NCBI RefSeq assembly: GCF_007655135.1
Contig: NC_045128.1
Coordinates: 11,284,001-11,348,000, forward strand
Length of the DNA stretch: 64,000 nt
Direction of reading: 5' to 3'
From: Punica granatum
Lineage: Eukaryota > Streptophyta > Magnoliopsida > Myrtales > Lythraceae
Made by a program: the position numbers and the translations under genes. Shown here piece by piece: positions 23,701 to 36,262 of this stretch. Below the pieces are notes generated by a model. It did not search any database and was not told the DNA's origin. It saw only the letters and a list, made by a program, of their open reading frames with translations. Each line of letters opens with the position of its first letter. The stretch's first letter is position 1.

Positions 23701-26700
23701 AGGGACAGATCTAAACGTTTATGGACAGCCTCGAACGTGCAAGAGCCTGGACAAACCCGAAATGATGAGAGAAAGTTCGGCAATAAACGGTGAAACCTGA
23801 TAAAGAGAGGATGGGTGAAACGGAGGTTGTGCACGGTGGTATGGCTCTCAGACCATGACCACCTCTTCACAGGGGAGAGTGGGGGTTATGAGGGACCCTT
23901 TGAACGTGATGGCACGACTCGCCAAAGTCGCGGGAGGAAATGGCACGTTGAGGAAGTCGGGTGCATCGGATGAGGGTTCTTGGAACCTGATAGTTCTCAC
24001 GGTTGGAACGCGACGTTGGAGGCTTCAAATGGAAAATTTAAGCTCGGAAATGGACTTAGGGGATGTGAAATATGTAGGATATGAAGTTTGGTTGTGTTTG
24101 GCTTAAGTCGGGTCGAGCGGCGATCGGAATACCTGGTGGTTTTCCGTTGATTTTGACCGGTATTGGCCTTGGCACAAGTTGTAAGATGGTTCGGTGGTGG
24201 TGGGGAGGTTGAGAGGATTCTAGAGAGAAGTTGGCTTGAGAGGGAGTGGAGTTGAAGAAGTGATTAAGGCTAATGATGGATGGAAACTTATAGGGATGAC
24301 TAATGGTGCGATTAGAATGAGCTAAGTGTAGTTAGAGGGGGGAATTAGGGTGGCCGGATTTTGAGAGGTGATTAGGGTGGGGTTTATGTCATTTAGAGTG
24401 TAGGGGAAGTAAGAAGAGAAGTGATGGGAGGTGATGGATGGGTGATGTTTGTAAGAGATATTTGAAATGTGTGGAGGAGGGAAGCTCTTGGGATTGAGCC
24501 ATTGGAGCAAGGGTTGAGCCGTCGGTAGGAGGGGATTAGTCACGGCTTGATGCGACCAAGCCATGGCTCGGGGTTTAGCCGTGGCTTGGGATTGAGCCAT
24601 AGGCTCTTCTTGGGTCGAGGAAAAGCCGGGAGAAGCTCGAGGCTCGATTGGTTACGTGCTTGACTTCCGTGGTCCGATTAATTGATAGATTTGGAGTGTT
24701 TGCGTGAAGAGAATTTAAACGAGCCCAATATCACCATACTTCGTGTGAACGAATATTCGGGTGACTCGGCACCCCGAGAGTCAGTTTTGCCTTGTTTGGA
24801 CATTCAGAGTGGAGTTGACCGTCCCCGTTCTCCAATAGCTCCTTCGTGCATTGAAGTGTTTGTCTCGGTGAGCTTTTTGTCCCGTGCGGGATCGTTGGAT
24901 CGCTGTCCTCGATCGAAGACCATTAGCCGGAGGTGACCTAGGGTTCCGCAATCGGGGTTTTCTCAGTGTTTCCCAAATGCCCTGAGGTGTTTGGAGACCG
25001 TTGTGGCCTCTGTTTGTCAGGAACATGCCCCGAAGACTTGCCGAGAGGCGTTCGCGACTACTGAAATGTCACTCAGGGGATCTAATTGACTTGCTTGGCC
25101 CAAGGTGAAATGATCTCCCTAGTCCTAGGAGTTGTAGGAAGTAAGGGGTGCGAAACTCGGACGTCAACTTTCCACCGGATGGGCTATGAGTGCTAGACCC
25201 CGTCTGAAAGGGGTCCCCTTTCCCGGGTCGGGACTCACTCGGGAGACCAAGATGAGCCCCGAAGGGCGGTCTAAAACTTGTTCCATGGTCTTAATGGTCC
25301 TTGGGTGTGCGCAGGCCTGTTTCCGGGTGCCGTTTACTTGTCCGTGGATGGCCCTCCCGAGAGCCCCGTCAGGAAAGGCATCTACAAATGTTCGAGAGTG
25401 CCCCGGCTTAAACAGGAGGCTTCTAAAATGCGCTCGGAGGTGGCATTGGTTATTTTGGTACCAAGAGGGATTTTTAAAGTCCCATATTGGATATCTTCTA
25501 ACGCTCCGGTGATCCGGCGATGAATAGTGCCACCAAGGTTGTCAGAATCACGATTCTACCTAGAATCGGTCGAGGGTCGTAGAATCGTGAATCGCGATTC
25601 GAATCGAGAATCGTGAATCGCGATTCGAATCGAGAATCGTAAGAGTCTACCTATAATTAAAAAAAAACATATATATATATATATATGTAACATACTTTCA
25701 TGAGCAAAAAAATCAATTCTTGTTCATTCAAATAAAGACCACAAATCAACAAATCAACAATAAATCATAAAAACACAAAATATCATTACAAATTACCGAA
25801 ATTTAAGGTCCAAAATTCAAATCATAACTCAAATTCCCGAAATAAAAAGTTCATAACATATGTCATAATTCATAACATAAAATAAACAACCGTATCAAAT
25901 CTCATCCAAATTTTCATCATCACCTACATCATCATCATACAAGGTACCTGGGAAGCAGCTCTTTAGCTATATAAGCAACTCCTATTTTCTTGTAAGGAGA
26001 ATCAATTAAGACAGTGGCCTAAGAGAATGCAAAAACTTTGGATCAATAACAGTAGCCAAACTCATCATTCACAACAAGGATATATAAACCCTTTAAAAAT
26101 ATACTAAGCATAGAGAGGGTGCCATCAACAAGATTTTATGCATCTCATAGCAGAACAATGCACAATAATATAGTTATGGACAGGATAAACCACATTCCAT
26201 CTAACGGAAAGCATAAGAACTTTCAAAACAATCAAAACAAACGAGAACATGAACTCCCATAAACTTTGATTCAAGGAACTTCTGAATGAAAACAGTACTA
26301 CCCATCACTGCCGTTTCAAATCTGAGATTGTTCACACTCACAGGCTCCATCCACAACATAGAAATGCAGCATTTTCATACTATAGCTAAAGTTTCTAGAG
26401 TGGGGGTCCTTCCACAGTACAAGCAATTACTGAAGCATTGATGTGGGTGGTAGCATATGAAAGCTACGACTGACCCAAACTAAAGGTAAAGGAATAGAAG
26501 CTGAATGGAACTTAAATTGTTATATGACAACAGCATGCCTAACTCTGGCTTGAGAAAGAATCAAGAAAATAGCAAGCAAGCGAAAGACGAACATCACAAG
26601 GTTTATATAATACAAACAGAGAAACGCACCCGAGGCTTGGGATTTGACTGATCTAGACTTGGCAGAGGACCTAAAGAGACTGTTGATGCCGCTTCTAGCA

Positions 26701-27586
26701 CGTGCAAGCTCTGGCCCCATTGAGCCCGAACTGAGACGCAATCCCCTGCCGCTGACCTTATCAGTCTGCCGAGTACTCCTCAACTCTGGACATCCTCTGC
26801 ATCCAAAACCAGACAAGCCTTTTGACCTCTGACCCCTGTACAAGGTGCGGTCGCTTGCATCTTCAGCTGAAACATCAACACGGACGAATGATGAGTGCAC
26901 AAATCGGCAACCGCAACTCTGCCAACCGGAGGAGGTGGATGGAAGCTCCGAAGGTGGACAAGCTAGCTTGTCGAAGACTCGGAAAAAGCAAGTGGTGGAC
27001 CGTCAGTCGAATCTCGTAGAAGCAATGGAAGATTTCGTCGAAGATTTCGTAGAAGCAATCGAACTGGAATGAGGGAGAAATTAGGGTTCATCCAACGGGG
27101 AAGAAGAAAGAAAGGGCAGGCGGGAGGGAGAGGATTTCGGGTCTGGGCTTCCGGGTCTGGGCTTCGGCCCGCTTCCTGGCTCGGGCTTGGGCCGAATTGG
27201 GCCTGAACGTGGAATCGCAGAATCGGCCCGATTCTGCGATTCCACGACTTAGCGCGCGATTCCAGCGCGATTCTACAATTCCGACTCACCCCATAGAATC
27301 TGAATCGGTGACCTCCCTTGAATCGTAGAATCGTATGATTCTACGATTCGAATCGCGATTCTGACAACCATGAGTGCCACAATGCTGGTTTTTGCTGTTT
27401 TGGGGTTCGCTGTTTATCAACCCTTTTGATTGCCCTTCTGAGCCTTTTGGAGGACCATGTTTCTCTTCTGTAATTCATGATTCTGTGCCCGCATGTTCGC
27501 CTCCGGTTTCTCGATCGTGAATAGTGACCCGAGCTTTGGTCGGAAGTCCTCTGCTGGAGCCGATGGACCAAAATGAGGTGCTGACA
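20705..27586. mobile_element. Third solo LTR of the same family, with nested hAT
   Basis: Starts TGTGCGCACCCGAA and ends GAGGTGCTGACA, with a perfect 5-bp duplication TATAG (20700-20704 and 27587-27591). Removing the nested hAT element (25534-27372) and its 8-bp duplication leaves about 5.0 kb. It is clearly more diverged from the first two than they are from each other, so it is probably older or from a different subfamily. The GGAGTCGCCACTT motif near its start is shared. No gag or pol domain was seen. Confidence 0.84.
25534..27372. mobile_element. Non-autonomous hAT element (1.84 kb) nested in solo LTR
   Basis: Flanked by a perfect 8-bp duplication AGTGCCAC (25526-25533 and 27373-27380). 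The ends are inverted repeats, CAAGGTTGTCAGAATC against CATGGTTGTCAGAATC, followed by subterminal GAATCG repeats. The 8-bp duplication is the hAT hallmark. A minus-strand acidic C-terminal-like tail (LYDDDVGDDENLDEI then stop, around 25900-25950) may be a coding remnant of a transposase or captured gene. No complete transposase is visible. The ends match 39259-40630, but the interiors differ. Confidence 0.9.
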
Positions 27587-28184
27587 TATAGCTTATGTTA
27601 ACATGTAAAAAATTTAATTTTATTGTATAAATATTCATGTGGTATATTTAGACTTGTAATATAAAAATATATATCAGAAGTTCGTAAGTAAAAAATTCAT
27701 GTAACAATATCACTGCAATTATCAATTTAATTTCTAAGAAAATTAATTCAGGGATGAACACTTTTAAATAAAATTTTTAGTTTTAATTTTATAAAAAACA
27801 ATACTCTTAAAGCCTATCAAAAATTTTAAATTTCATTATTTGCTTGTATTTTATTACAACTGATATTCCATATATTAAGTTTTATAAATTTAAACTCTTT
27901 TCGATAAAATAAAAAATTACTTGGATGAGAGATGTACTTAAATAAGTTTTTTAAATATTAGCTGTACTTTTTGAAATTTATTAAATTAATTTTAAATTTA
28001 TATTGATGATAATTTATTTTCTTTAAATAATATGACCAAAAGTGTTTTGTATTTTTTTGAATATGTTCTCTATATTTATATATTGTTATTAATTATTATC
28101 ATTTAATTTCTATATGGTGTATTAACATAGGAATTAGTAATGGTTTTACCATTTTACCCCCATTTATGAGGTTGTTTTCAAGTT

Positions 28185-28189
<5 letters not shown>

Positions 28190-28215
<26 letters not shown>
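28190..28215. repeat. (TA)n microsatellite
   Basis: About 26 bp of alternating TA. Confidence 0.9.
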
Positions 28216-28217
<2 letters not shown>

Positions 28218-28497
28218 GGGAGACATTGATCTCGTATTTTCGGGAGATCGAGTATTAATGGTTATTCCCCTGATATGTTCGTTTCCCAGGACTAGAACTT
28301 GTATTCTCCTTCATACAAGGATTGGCGCTACTTACCACTCAATCAATACATCATTGGTTATGATTATTGGAGATCACCTTTACTTGGGATCAACAGAGAG
28401 TACCTTTATTTTTATTTTTATTTTCAGTGTGCAATACAAGGCAGAAGCTTAGTCGACTTCGAATAATCCAGGTTCGAGCGAGACTATCCCATTAAAC

Positions 28498-28690
28498 GCT
28501 ATGCGTTTGGTTTCAGAGTTAAAGTAACTTTGATTTTGATTGTGGAAAAAGGACAAATGATTGTGTAGTGTGTTGAGTTAAAGTTAAAGTTAAAATTTTT
28601 GACTTGGAAAATGTATATTTTTGTTATGTAGTGTGTTGAGTTAAAGTTAAAGTTAAAATTTTTGTGATTTTAACTACGAAACCAAACGAA
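28498..28690. mobile_element. Short MITE-like element, GCGTTTGGTTTCAGAGTTA family
   Basis: Begins GCGTTTGGTTTCAGAGTTAAAG and ends TAACTACGAAACCAAACG, an imperfect terminal inverted repeat. Internally it repeats TGTGTTGAGTTAAAGTTAAAG twice. It resembles the elements at 525-1045 and 51240-51545. No target duplication could be defined. Confidence 0.55.
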
Positions 28691-29479
28691 AAAACTCTCC
28701 ACATAGTGGATTTCCTACATTCTCAAGATCAAAACCAAGACTTTACTTGCAGTCAAAAGGAAAGAGGTGTTGAACCACCTAAATCAACCCAAGTTGGTTT
28801 TTATTTTTCTTTTTTTGGGGTAGGTTTGTTTAGATTTACTCAGCTGACTTAGTTAATCTTGATTGATACATTTGACACAGAATTATGTCGGTCAATAGCA
28901 TTGGGTGAGGAAGGTAAAAGAAAGAGATTCAAAGAGTGTGTAACGTACCGGTGCACGCCTTTACCTGTTAATCAAGAAGTTTCAGATTCCATAAAGTTTA
29001 TTATATTATTCGTATATTGTCTAAGTTTATTAAAATAAAGTCCTAAGATATTTTGAATGCTTCATTCTTAAAGAGTTAAGAATATGTGTAACGGAGTAAT
29101 TCAGTAAGAATATCTTTAAACTGTTCACAATCGTAGAAGACTTAACCGAATATTATTTTTTCGGATGGATTGTCATCTCTGTCTGTATTAATGATTAATA
29201 TATAGATACTAATGAAGATGGAGTAGTGAGTCTCATGTTATCTGATAAATGTTATCTAGACAGACATGTGGATGCTTATATGATAAGTAGTAGAACGTGA
29301 CATACATATAATATTCATATGGTAATTTACTAATGTCAATGAATGTTATCTGGGTCGTATTACTGCATATAATCCTTAGACTTGAGATGAAATGCTATAT
29401 CATAAGCTTATACGTCAGGCTTTCCTTTCTTGAACAAGATCTCACATCTCTCCTTCCATCCACACTACAAAGGCCATTG

Positions 29480-29900
29480 CAGAACATATTTCCTTCCTGT
29501 CAGAACCAAATATACTTTGTCCAATCACAAAGCAGCAACATATGTTCTACAATTTCCACCTCCCCACAAAAGTTGTAACTACTTTGCTCTATGATACCTC
29601 TCCTTCTCAAATTTTGGAAAGTGGGTAAGGCATTACTATAGGCTCTCCACATGAAGTCTTCATCTTGGGGGAGCAATCAATCCCCATATTAGCTTCCATG
29701 TCCTCTGATTAATCAGATGCAAGGTTGAAGCTTTCTCTGAGACTTTGCCTTGCTTTGAGCCTTTGAGAAACATATAAATTGTTCTCGCAGTAAGGTTTTC
29801 AACCGCATTCATAGGACTATATCAGTTTTTCTTCCCTTATACTTCTTAGGATTGGGATCTGTGAAATTGCTTAATCTGGTCCTCATCCACTTGACCCATC
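29480..29900 (-). pseudogene. LINE fragment with zinc-binding reverse-transcriptase tail (zf-RVT)
   Basis: Minus-strand translation, in two frames, gives WKLIWGLIAPPR, then MWRAYSNALPTFQNLRRRG, then CGEVEIVEHMLLLCDW. This is the pattern of the zinc-binding region downstream of the reverse transcriptase in plant L1-type LINEs (WK-W...P.K...W....LPT..NL..R......C..C....E...H.L..C). At least one frameshift and a stop are present. It is an isolated fragment in opposite orientation to the LINE at 30252 and so independent of it. Confidence 0.75.
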
Positions 29901-30232
29901 AGCAATTGTAGGTACTAGCTAAGTGTATCTCTTAATGTTTATTCTGTTTGTGACGTAAATGATGTTAATATATACCATTAAGAGCGAAGGACCGAACACC
30001 ATAAGTCAAACAAGGAAAAGAGAAATAACTTGAACCAAAACAATCCAGCATAATTTGAATGTAGATAACGATCTTATTAAATCATGCCAACAGAATCATA
30101 GAAAGTTTATAGACCAAACATTTAAATCATAGAGTGATGAACCCAAAAATTAGAATTCATATTCTAATTTGTCCAAGGGCAAGACTTAGAGAAGTTCTCT
30201 CTCTAAAAAAGAATGCAGCTCTTATAGTAAGC
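29901..30232. other. Unassigned spacer before LINE target duplication
   Basis: AT-rich DNA with no coding signal recognised. The LINE target duplication occupies 30233-30251. Confidence 0.5.
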
Positions 30233-30251
30233 ATACTAATAGCCTGGTACA

Positions 30252-30900
30252 TCTCTCTCCTTAGTTGAGAGCTTCTCTCTCTAGTCTTCCCTTACTTGGA
30301 AGCTTTTCACTTCTTCTTCTTCTTCTTAGTCTCAACTCCATTAGCTCGGATTCTTTAGCGCACCAACACGCATTAATCTGCATCATTCGACCATTGAAGG
30401 CTCATCAAATCCACAATCACTAACCAGCAATAACCATCAGAAACGAGCGCAAGTACTGGAACATTCATTACCCCATCCCCTTATCCGAATTCTTCATCAC
30501 AAGATCCCTCCAGCAATTATGAAGTCCAGCTACCATAAACCAATCCACCCCCACCCTCCATCTCCTAACAACAAGCAAAAATCTTGTCACATTGCTCCTA
30601 CAACGAACATCCTGTACATCCTCTTAGTGCCATTAACCACCACTCTATCCACCACAAAACACATCCTTGCATTACCTCCAGCAGAACACAACCACAGCCG
30701 AAGCCATAGACAATTTGTCCACCCCACATCACCCTTGCAACCTCAGGATACCCCACCACCTCCAATGGAACCCACAAAATACCCTACGGCTCCCTTGCTG
30801 AGATTTTTAGTTCACAAATATCCATGACTAAAACACAAGATGTCCTAGATCTGCAGACTATGCTAAAGAAACATCAGAATCCATTCCTTTAACACTCCTC
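30252..30900 (+). other. LINE 5' untranslated region
   Basis: Starts directly after the target duplication with CT-rich sequence and a TTCTTCTTCTTC run, then becomes C-rich. The open frame at 30519-30827 is Pro/His/Thr-rich low complexity and shows no domain. Confidence 0.6.
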
Positions 30901-31640
30901 ATTAAGCCTTTTGGCTTCAAGCCACCCCTTCCAAAAGCAATCATTCCTCGACTCTTGCAAGCTTGGAACACAAATAAAAGGGGTTATAATAGCACCAAAG
31001 AGGTATTCCGAAGACATTCTAGTCTTTCTCTTTAAAGACAATAGGGACATGACTTTCGTGGAAAGAGATCGTGCTCGGTCTGTCCAAGGAGCTCACATGA
31101 TGTTAGCTCGCTGGGATAAAGGGCTAGCTCTGGAGGAGGTCACTTTTGACTCGGTTACCTTTTGGATTCAAATTAGAGACATCCCCTCTGAACTGCTCTC
31201 CAAAGGGAATATAGCCAAACTTACTAGTAGGGCAGGGGAGGTTCTGGAGATTGATTGGAAAGACATGCCGTCTCTATCAAAATGGTATGTCACTCTCCGA
31301 GCCTTGGTCAAGATTCTGGTTACGAAGCCCTTATGCCTTGGACACCTCATCAACAGAAAAAGATAACACCAACCTGGGTCTATTTCAAGTATGAACATCT
31401 CCGGGCGTTCTGCTACAACTGCAGCCTCCTAGGGCACGACCAAGCCCACTGTTCCTCCGAGTCTCCAGCGCCACCAAATCTATATGGTCCATGGCTTAGA
31501 TTTGATAATCAGAATGACCTCCCCCCGCCACCTTTCACTGCACCATCATCGCCACCGTCACCATCCCCACCTCCACAATCCCCTGAATCGAAATCCACCT
31601 CTACGATCTGCCACAAAAGCCCGAGTCCCCAAAAATGAGG
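30901..31640 (+). pseudogene. LINE ORF1 (DUF4283 / CCHC gag-like), frameshifted
   Basis: Nucleic-acid-binding ORF1 protein of plant LINEs. The first frame gives FKDNRDMTFVERDR, GAHMMLARWDKG and TFWIQIRDIPSELL, the typical DUF4283 pattern. A frameshift around 31290-31380 leads to VYFKYEHLRAFCYNC and a CCHC zinc knuckle C-x2-C-x4-H-x4-C at 31411-31452, followed by a Pro/Ser-rich tail. Another shift lies upstream near 30960, where the PFLxxxLLQAWNTNK region is in a different frame. The ORF is therefore inactive. Confidence 0.82.
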
Positions 31641-32449
31641 GTTCAATGTCAACCTCAATCAGCCGACAGTGATGCTTATCTGCCCGATGACAGTGACAAT
31701 GATAGCACAAGACCAAGCCAAACTGCAAGGGGAATATACGCGGCTCGAAAGCTTCTTACCGTTGTAGACTCAAAAGGAAAGGAAGTCGATTGCGCCAACA
31801 GCCCTGACTCAAGCTTCCTAGGCCGGCCCTAGAGGGGAAGCTTCGAATCTAGGAGGAAGGCTTCGCCCAAAGCCCGCAGCATCTTCATCTCTGTGGACAC
31901 ACTATACACGAGCCTAATTGATGATCAAGCCCAGGGCAAAGCCCAGTACTAATCGGAGGCCCGCAATGCCCAATACGCAGCGCCCTACTGAAGCTCGCCC
32001 GAGTCCCAGCAGCTCCATTACCCACAACCTAAATTCGAGCCAACCAGAGGCCCAACCCTATACCAGGGCCCATGGAAACCCACATACTCGGACACACCAA
32101 CAGGGGTAGATTTGCATGGAATAATAGCAATGTAAACTTCTTGACCACAATCTCGAGGAAAAAAAGGAAAAGTAAAATGGTTGGAAGATTTAATCGAGAT
32201 ATCAGCTCCATACTTCAGAATTCTCAATAAGATGGCAAGAACAATGGGAGAGGAAATGCAAAGAGAATGGATCATGAGGCAAGGAATGGAAACGGATGAC
32301 AGATGTATACAAAACACCCGTTGAATGGGGAATCAGCAAGTACCACGATCGGAGATCCAATACTATGTTGATGAGATGGAAGACGAAGTTGCTCCCAAAG
32401 ATGACCAAATGGCCGAGGAGGCGGGCCTAATCAAGCCCCTGACGAAACC

Positions 32450-35400
32450 ATGAGGCTACTAACCTGGAACTATCCGAGTATGAGAGGAGAACCGACAGTT
32501 CGTGCTCTAAGTGTCCTCGTCCAAAAACACGGCCTGGTATTATTTTTATTTTGAAAACAAAATCCTGCTGCAGGCCCTGCAGTAAGATAGCACGATGGTG
32601 TAACCTCGATGGCATCTTCACAGTCGATTTCTCCAATGCAATAGGCAACCTATGCCTACTATGGAACACTGAGCTTAGGTAACAATTCATAAATCTTCTC
32701 CTTACTATTGAACATCACCCATTGCCTACTGCATGGATACTTACTGAAGTATATGGCCCCCTTACATGCATGCAAAATTTGCTTTCTGGATTGAATTAAC
32801 TGATATTGCCAATTCTATTGATAAACCTTAGCTGATTGTGGGAGATTTTAATGAAATCTGTGCTGAATCGAATAAGTTAGGTGGTTGTAATTATGCCTCA
32901 ACTTCTCGCACCTTCCTAGAAACTTTTCTAAATCATTCGGGGTGCATTGATCTTTGTTTCATGGGTAATCCCTTTACTTGGCGGAATAGGAGATTGGGTC
33001 TAATTGCTATAAAACAACGTTTAGACAGAGCAATTGCAAATGATGAATGGAGAACTGCCTTCCCCAAAACAGGAGTTTTGCACCTTCCTCAAATTCGCTC
33101 CGAGCATAACCCCATTTTGCTAAAACTGTGGATGAATTCATCAAACAAATCTAGACCCTTTCGATTTGAGGAAGCATGGACCCGAGACCAATCTAGCATG
33201 ATCATCGTTAAAAATACCTGGAATAAAATAGTGATAGGCTCAAAGGCCTACGAGCATTCCTCTAAAATTAGAACGGTCAGGAAAGACCTTAGGAAGTGGG
33301 ACAAGGAGGTGATCGGAAATTGTGATACTAACATTGCAGGAATAATAAAGAAACTTGAAGATGTTCAAGCACAACACCCCACAACGGAGACAAAGGCGCA
33401 AGAAGATAAACTGACAATAGATCTCGAAGAAAATCTATTAAGGAGATATCTCATTTGGCGCCAGAAATCGAGGGAGCTATGGCTAAAAGACGGAGACAGA
33501 AACTCAAAATTCTTCCATATCTCAGCTGTCATCCGTCGTAGATCAAACCACATAGCTGCCATCAAAGACGACAATGGAGAATGGAGCCAAGGTCATCTAG
33601 GAATAGACAACTATTTCCTTAAAAACTTCCAAGATCTGTTCAACACTTCCCATCCAGCCAGACCAGATAATATGGAAGGCCTAATCAACCGTACTATCAC
33701 AGAATCTAAAAACGACAGGCTAATCCAAGTCCCAAATGACAAGGAAATCCCAACGGCTTTAAACTCAATTCTAAACCTCAAAACCCCAAGACCAGACGGA
33801 GTCCCCTCCTTGTTCTACAATCACTTACGGCGAAACAATTAAGCCATTACTTCTTTCAGCAGTAAAGCATTTCTTCACATCGGGCTATATACTCAATGAG
33901 TGAAACAATAACTGTATCTACATTATCCCAAAATGCCAAGGAACGTCCACCTTTAAAGATTTTCGGCCAATCAGTTTATGTAATGCATACTACAAAGTCA
34001 TCTAAAAAATCATTGCAAATAGACTCAAGCCACTACTTAACAAGATCATCTCCCCAAACCAAACCGCTTTTGTTAAAGGCAGATGGATCAATGAAAACAG
34101 ACTACTTGCACAAGAAATTCTCTACACGATGAAGAAACAAAAGCGCACAAAGGATGGATTGGGATGAAAATTGACTTTACGAAGGCCTTCGACAAGTTAG
34201 AATGGAGTTTCATCATCAAGATCTTGGAAGAACTAGGATTCCACACAACCTTCATATCCTAGATCTTCCAATGTATCTCCACATCTACCTTCTCAATATT
34301 ACTCAATGGCTCGCCCCACGGACACTTCTCACCATCCAAAGATATAAGACAGAGAGATCCTATCTCTCCGTACCTATTCATAATATTAATGGAAATTTTG
34401 TCTAGACTCCTCAATAGGGTTGAAGCCAGCAGAGACATCAAGGGCATCCAGATAAACAGAGGGCAGGGGCGAAGCCAGGATTTATGTTGAGGGGGGGCAA
34501 AAATATTATAATAAATATAATTTTGGGGTAAAATTTTAAAAATTCAAAGTTCAGGGGGGCAAGGGGGCAAAAATGTTAAAATAAACATACTTTTGAGGTA
34601 AAATTTTAAAAATTCAAAGTTCAGGGGGGGCAAGGGGGGCAAAAATATTAAAATAAACATACTTTTGGGGTAAAATTTTAAAACATTTAAAGTTCAGGGG
34701 GGGCAATTGCCCCCCCTGCTAACATGCTGGCTCCGCCCCTGGCAGAGGGGGACCGCAAATTTCACACCTAATATTGGCAAACGACCTCCTAATTCTTTCA
34801 AAAGCAACAGATGCAAACATCAAGCATGTTAAAAGCATACTAGACAAATTCTGCTCTTGGTCGGGCCAAGAAGTCAACTGCTCCAAATCATGCTTCTTCT
34901 TCTCCAAGAACACTACAGCAGACACAAGAAGAAATGCGAAAGCCATCCTTAGTATGAGAAGACTAAAGGAAGATGCCAAATACTTGGGGAACCCACTGTT
35001 CATCAGAAGAAAAATAAAAGAATCCTTCCAATTCCTCATCAATAAGATTAAAGGCAAGCTTGCATCATGGAAAGCAAAAGCACTCTCTTGGGCAGGCAGA
35101 GCTACCCTAATTAACTTGGTGATCAACAATACCCCTATATACACAATGTCATTGTTCTGGTTGTTCAAATCCACACTAAGAACCATCCAGAAAGTAACAA
35201 GGCATTTCTGGTGGGGCACAACAAAGGAAGAAGGTTGCTACTATGCATCAAAGAACTAGGACTCAATTTGCCAGCCAAGAACAAAAGGAGGCCTTGGTTT
35301 CCGAAGAGTAGAAGACTCAAACAAAGCTATGCTCTCCAAAACAGCCTGGGCACTTACAAAAGCCAACAACAGCTTGCTGGTAGAGCTTGTAAAAGCTAAG

Positions 35401-36262
35401 TACGGTAACTTCCTAACCTCCAGTAGCCGCACCTCCTCATTATTAATCTGGAAAGGCCTCCAATGGTGCAAGGACACCATCTAGGTAGGTACGTGCTTTT
35501 CTGTAGGTAATGGTTCAACCATATTAGCTTGGCTCGACCCATGGATCCCAGGTATGCATTATCGTAAGCCCTCCTCTAAATTAAACATAGAACCAAACCC
35601 AAAGCTAAAGGTACGCGATCTTATGTTATTCCACTTAAAGAGATGGAACACTTCATTACTCACAACTCTCTTTGAGCAAGGTACAGTGGAGAGCATACTC
35701 AAAATTCACTTGGCCTAGGAAGACTACGAAGATGCAGCACAATGGACTCCAAACTCATCAGGAAAGCACTCAGTCAAATCCTTTTACCTTATTGACCAGC
35801 AGCATAGATTCCAAATCAATAATGGAATAGTGTGGAAAGCCATTTGGAATCTGAAAATCCACAAGGGCTTTAAACTCTATCTTTGGAGAATAGCAAGTGA
35901 ATGCCTCCCCCGATTTAGTGAAGAGAACACCTTGTATCCTCTATGCCAAACCAGTTCCGATAAACTAGAACATCTCTACGGGGATTGTATCTTTTATCGT
36001 GTTTCTTGGAGGGAATCACCCTGGATTTATGTTCAATTGTTATCCCTTGTACTTCCACTAAGGATTTGATAAATTTCGTCGGTTACCCACCAAATTCATT
36101 GATAGCGAATGTTGATGATAAGGCCATATTTTCTTTATATGCAGCGATTGTCTTATATCAATTGTGGAACTCACATAACGATTGTTTGCATGTAGGGATT
36201 CCAGGAGACCTTCATCAAACTATTAAAAGAATCAAAAGCTGCTTTAGGGAACATAATGAAAG
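32450..36262 (+). pseudogene. LINE ORF2: endonuclease and reverse transcriptase, degenerate
   Basis: The endonuclease begins near 32450 (MRLLTWNY) and continues with GDFNEI at 32838, NPFTWRN and LDRAIAND, an APE-type endonuclease. The reverse transcriptase includes FRPISLCNAYYK, PNQTAFVKGRWI and DFTKAFDKLEWSF, with several frameshifts and stops between 33840 and 34460. The catalytic FADD box reads LAND (about 34770), so one catalytic Asp is lost. An hAT MITE splits the domain at 34464-34741. After it comes the thumb-like region (SWSGQEVNCSKS, WAGRATLI, HFWWG), then the zinc-binding tail with CQTSSDKLEHLYGDC near 35940-35990. A solo LTR interrupts it at 36268. Confidence 0.9.
34464..34741. mobile_element. 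hAT-type MITE inside the LINE reverse transcriptase
   Basis: 278 bp with inverted ends CAGGGGCGAAGCCAG and CAGGGGCGGAGCCAG, flanked by an 8-bp duplication with one mismatch (ACAGAGGG at 34456-34463, GCAGAGGG at 34742-34749). Removing it rejoins the LINE frame (INRG / GGPQISHLI). The interior consists of about three 65-75-bp units of GGGGGGCAAAAAT plus TTTTAAAAATTCAAAGTTC. Confidence 0.85.

Larger units (their letters stand above)
27592..29479. other. AT-rich intergenic stretch
   Basis: Very AT-rich with no coding signal that I can support. It contains a TA microsatellite at 28190-28215 and a short MITE-like element at 28498-28690. The remainder is unassigned. Confidence 0.6.

Noticed and set aside
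9033..27586. Complete gypsy elements with internal coding
   Set aside because: No gag, protease, RT, RNase H or integrase motif and no second terminal repeat could be seen in any of the three.
30519..30827. Frame in the LINE 5' UTR
   Set aside because: Low-complexity Pro/His/Thr-rich peptide from C-rich DNA; ORF1 begins downstream.
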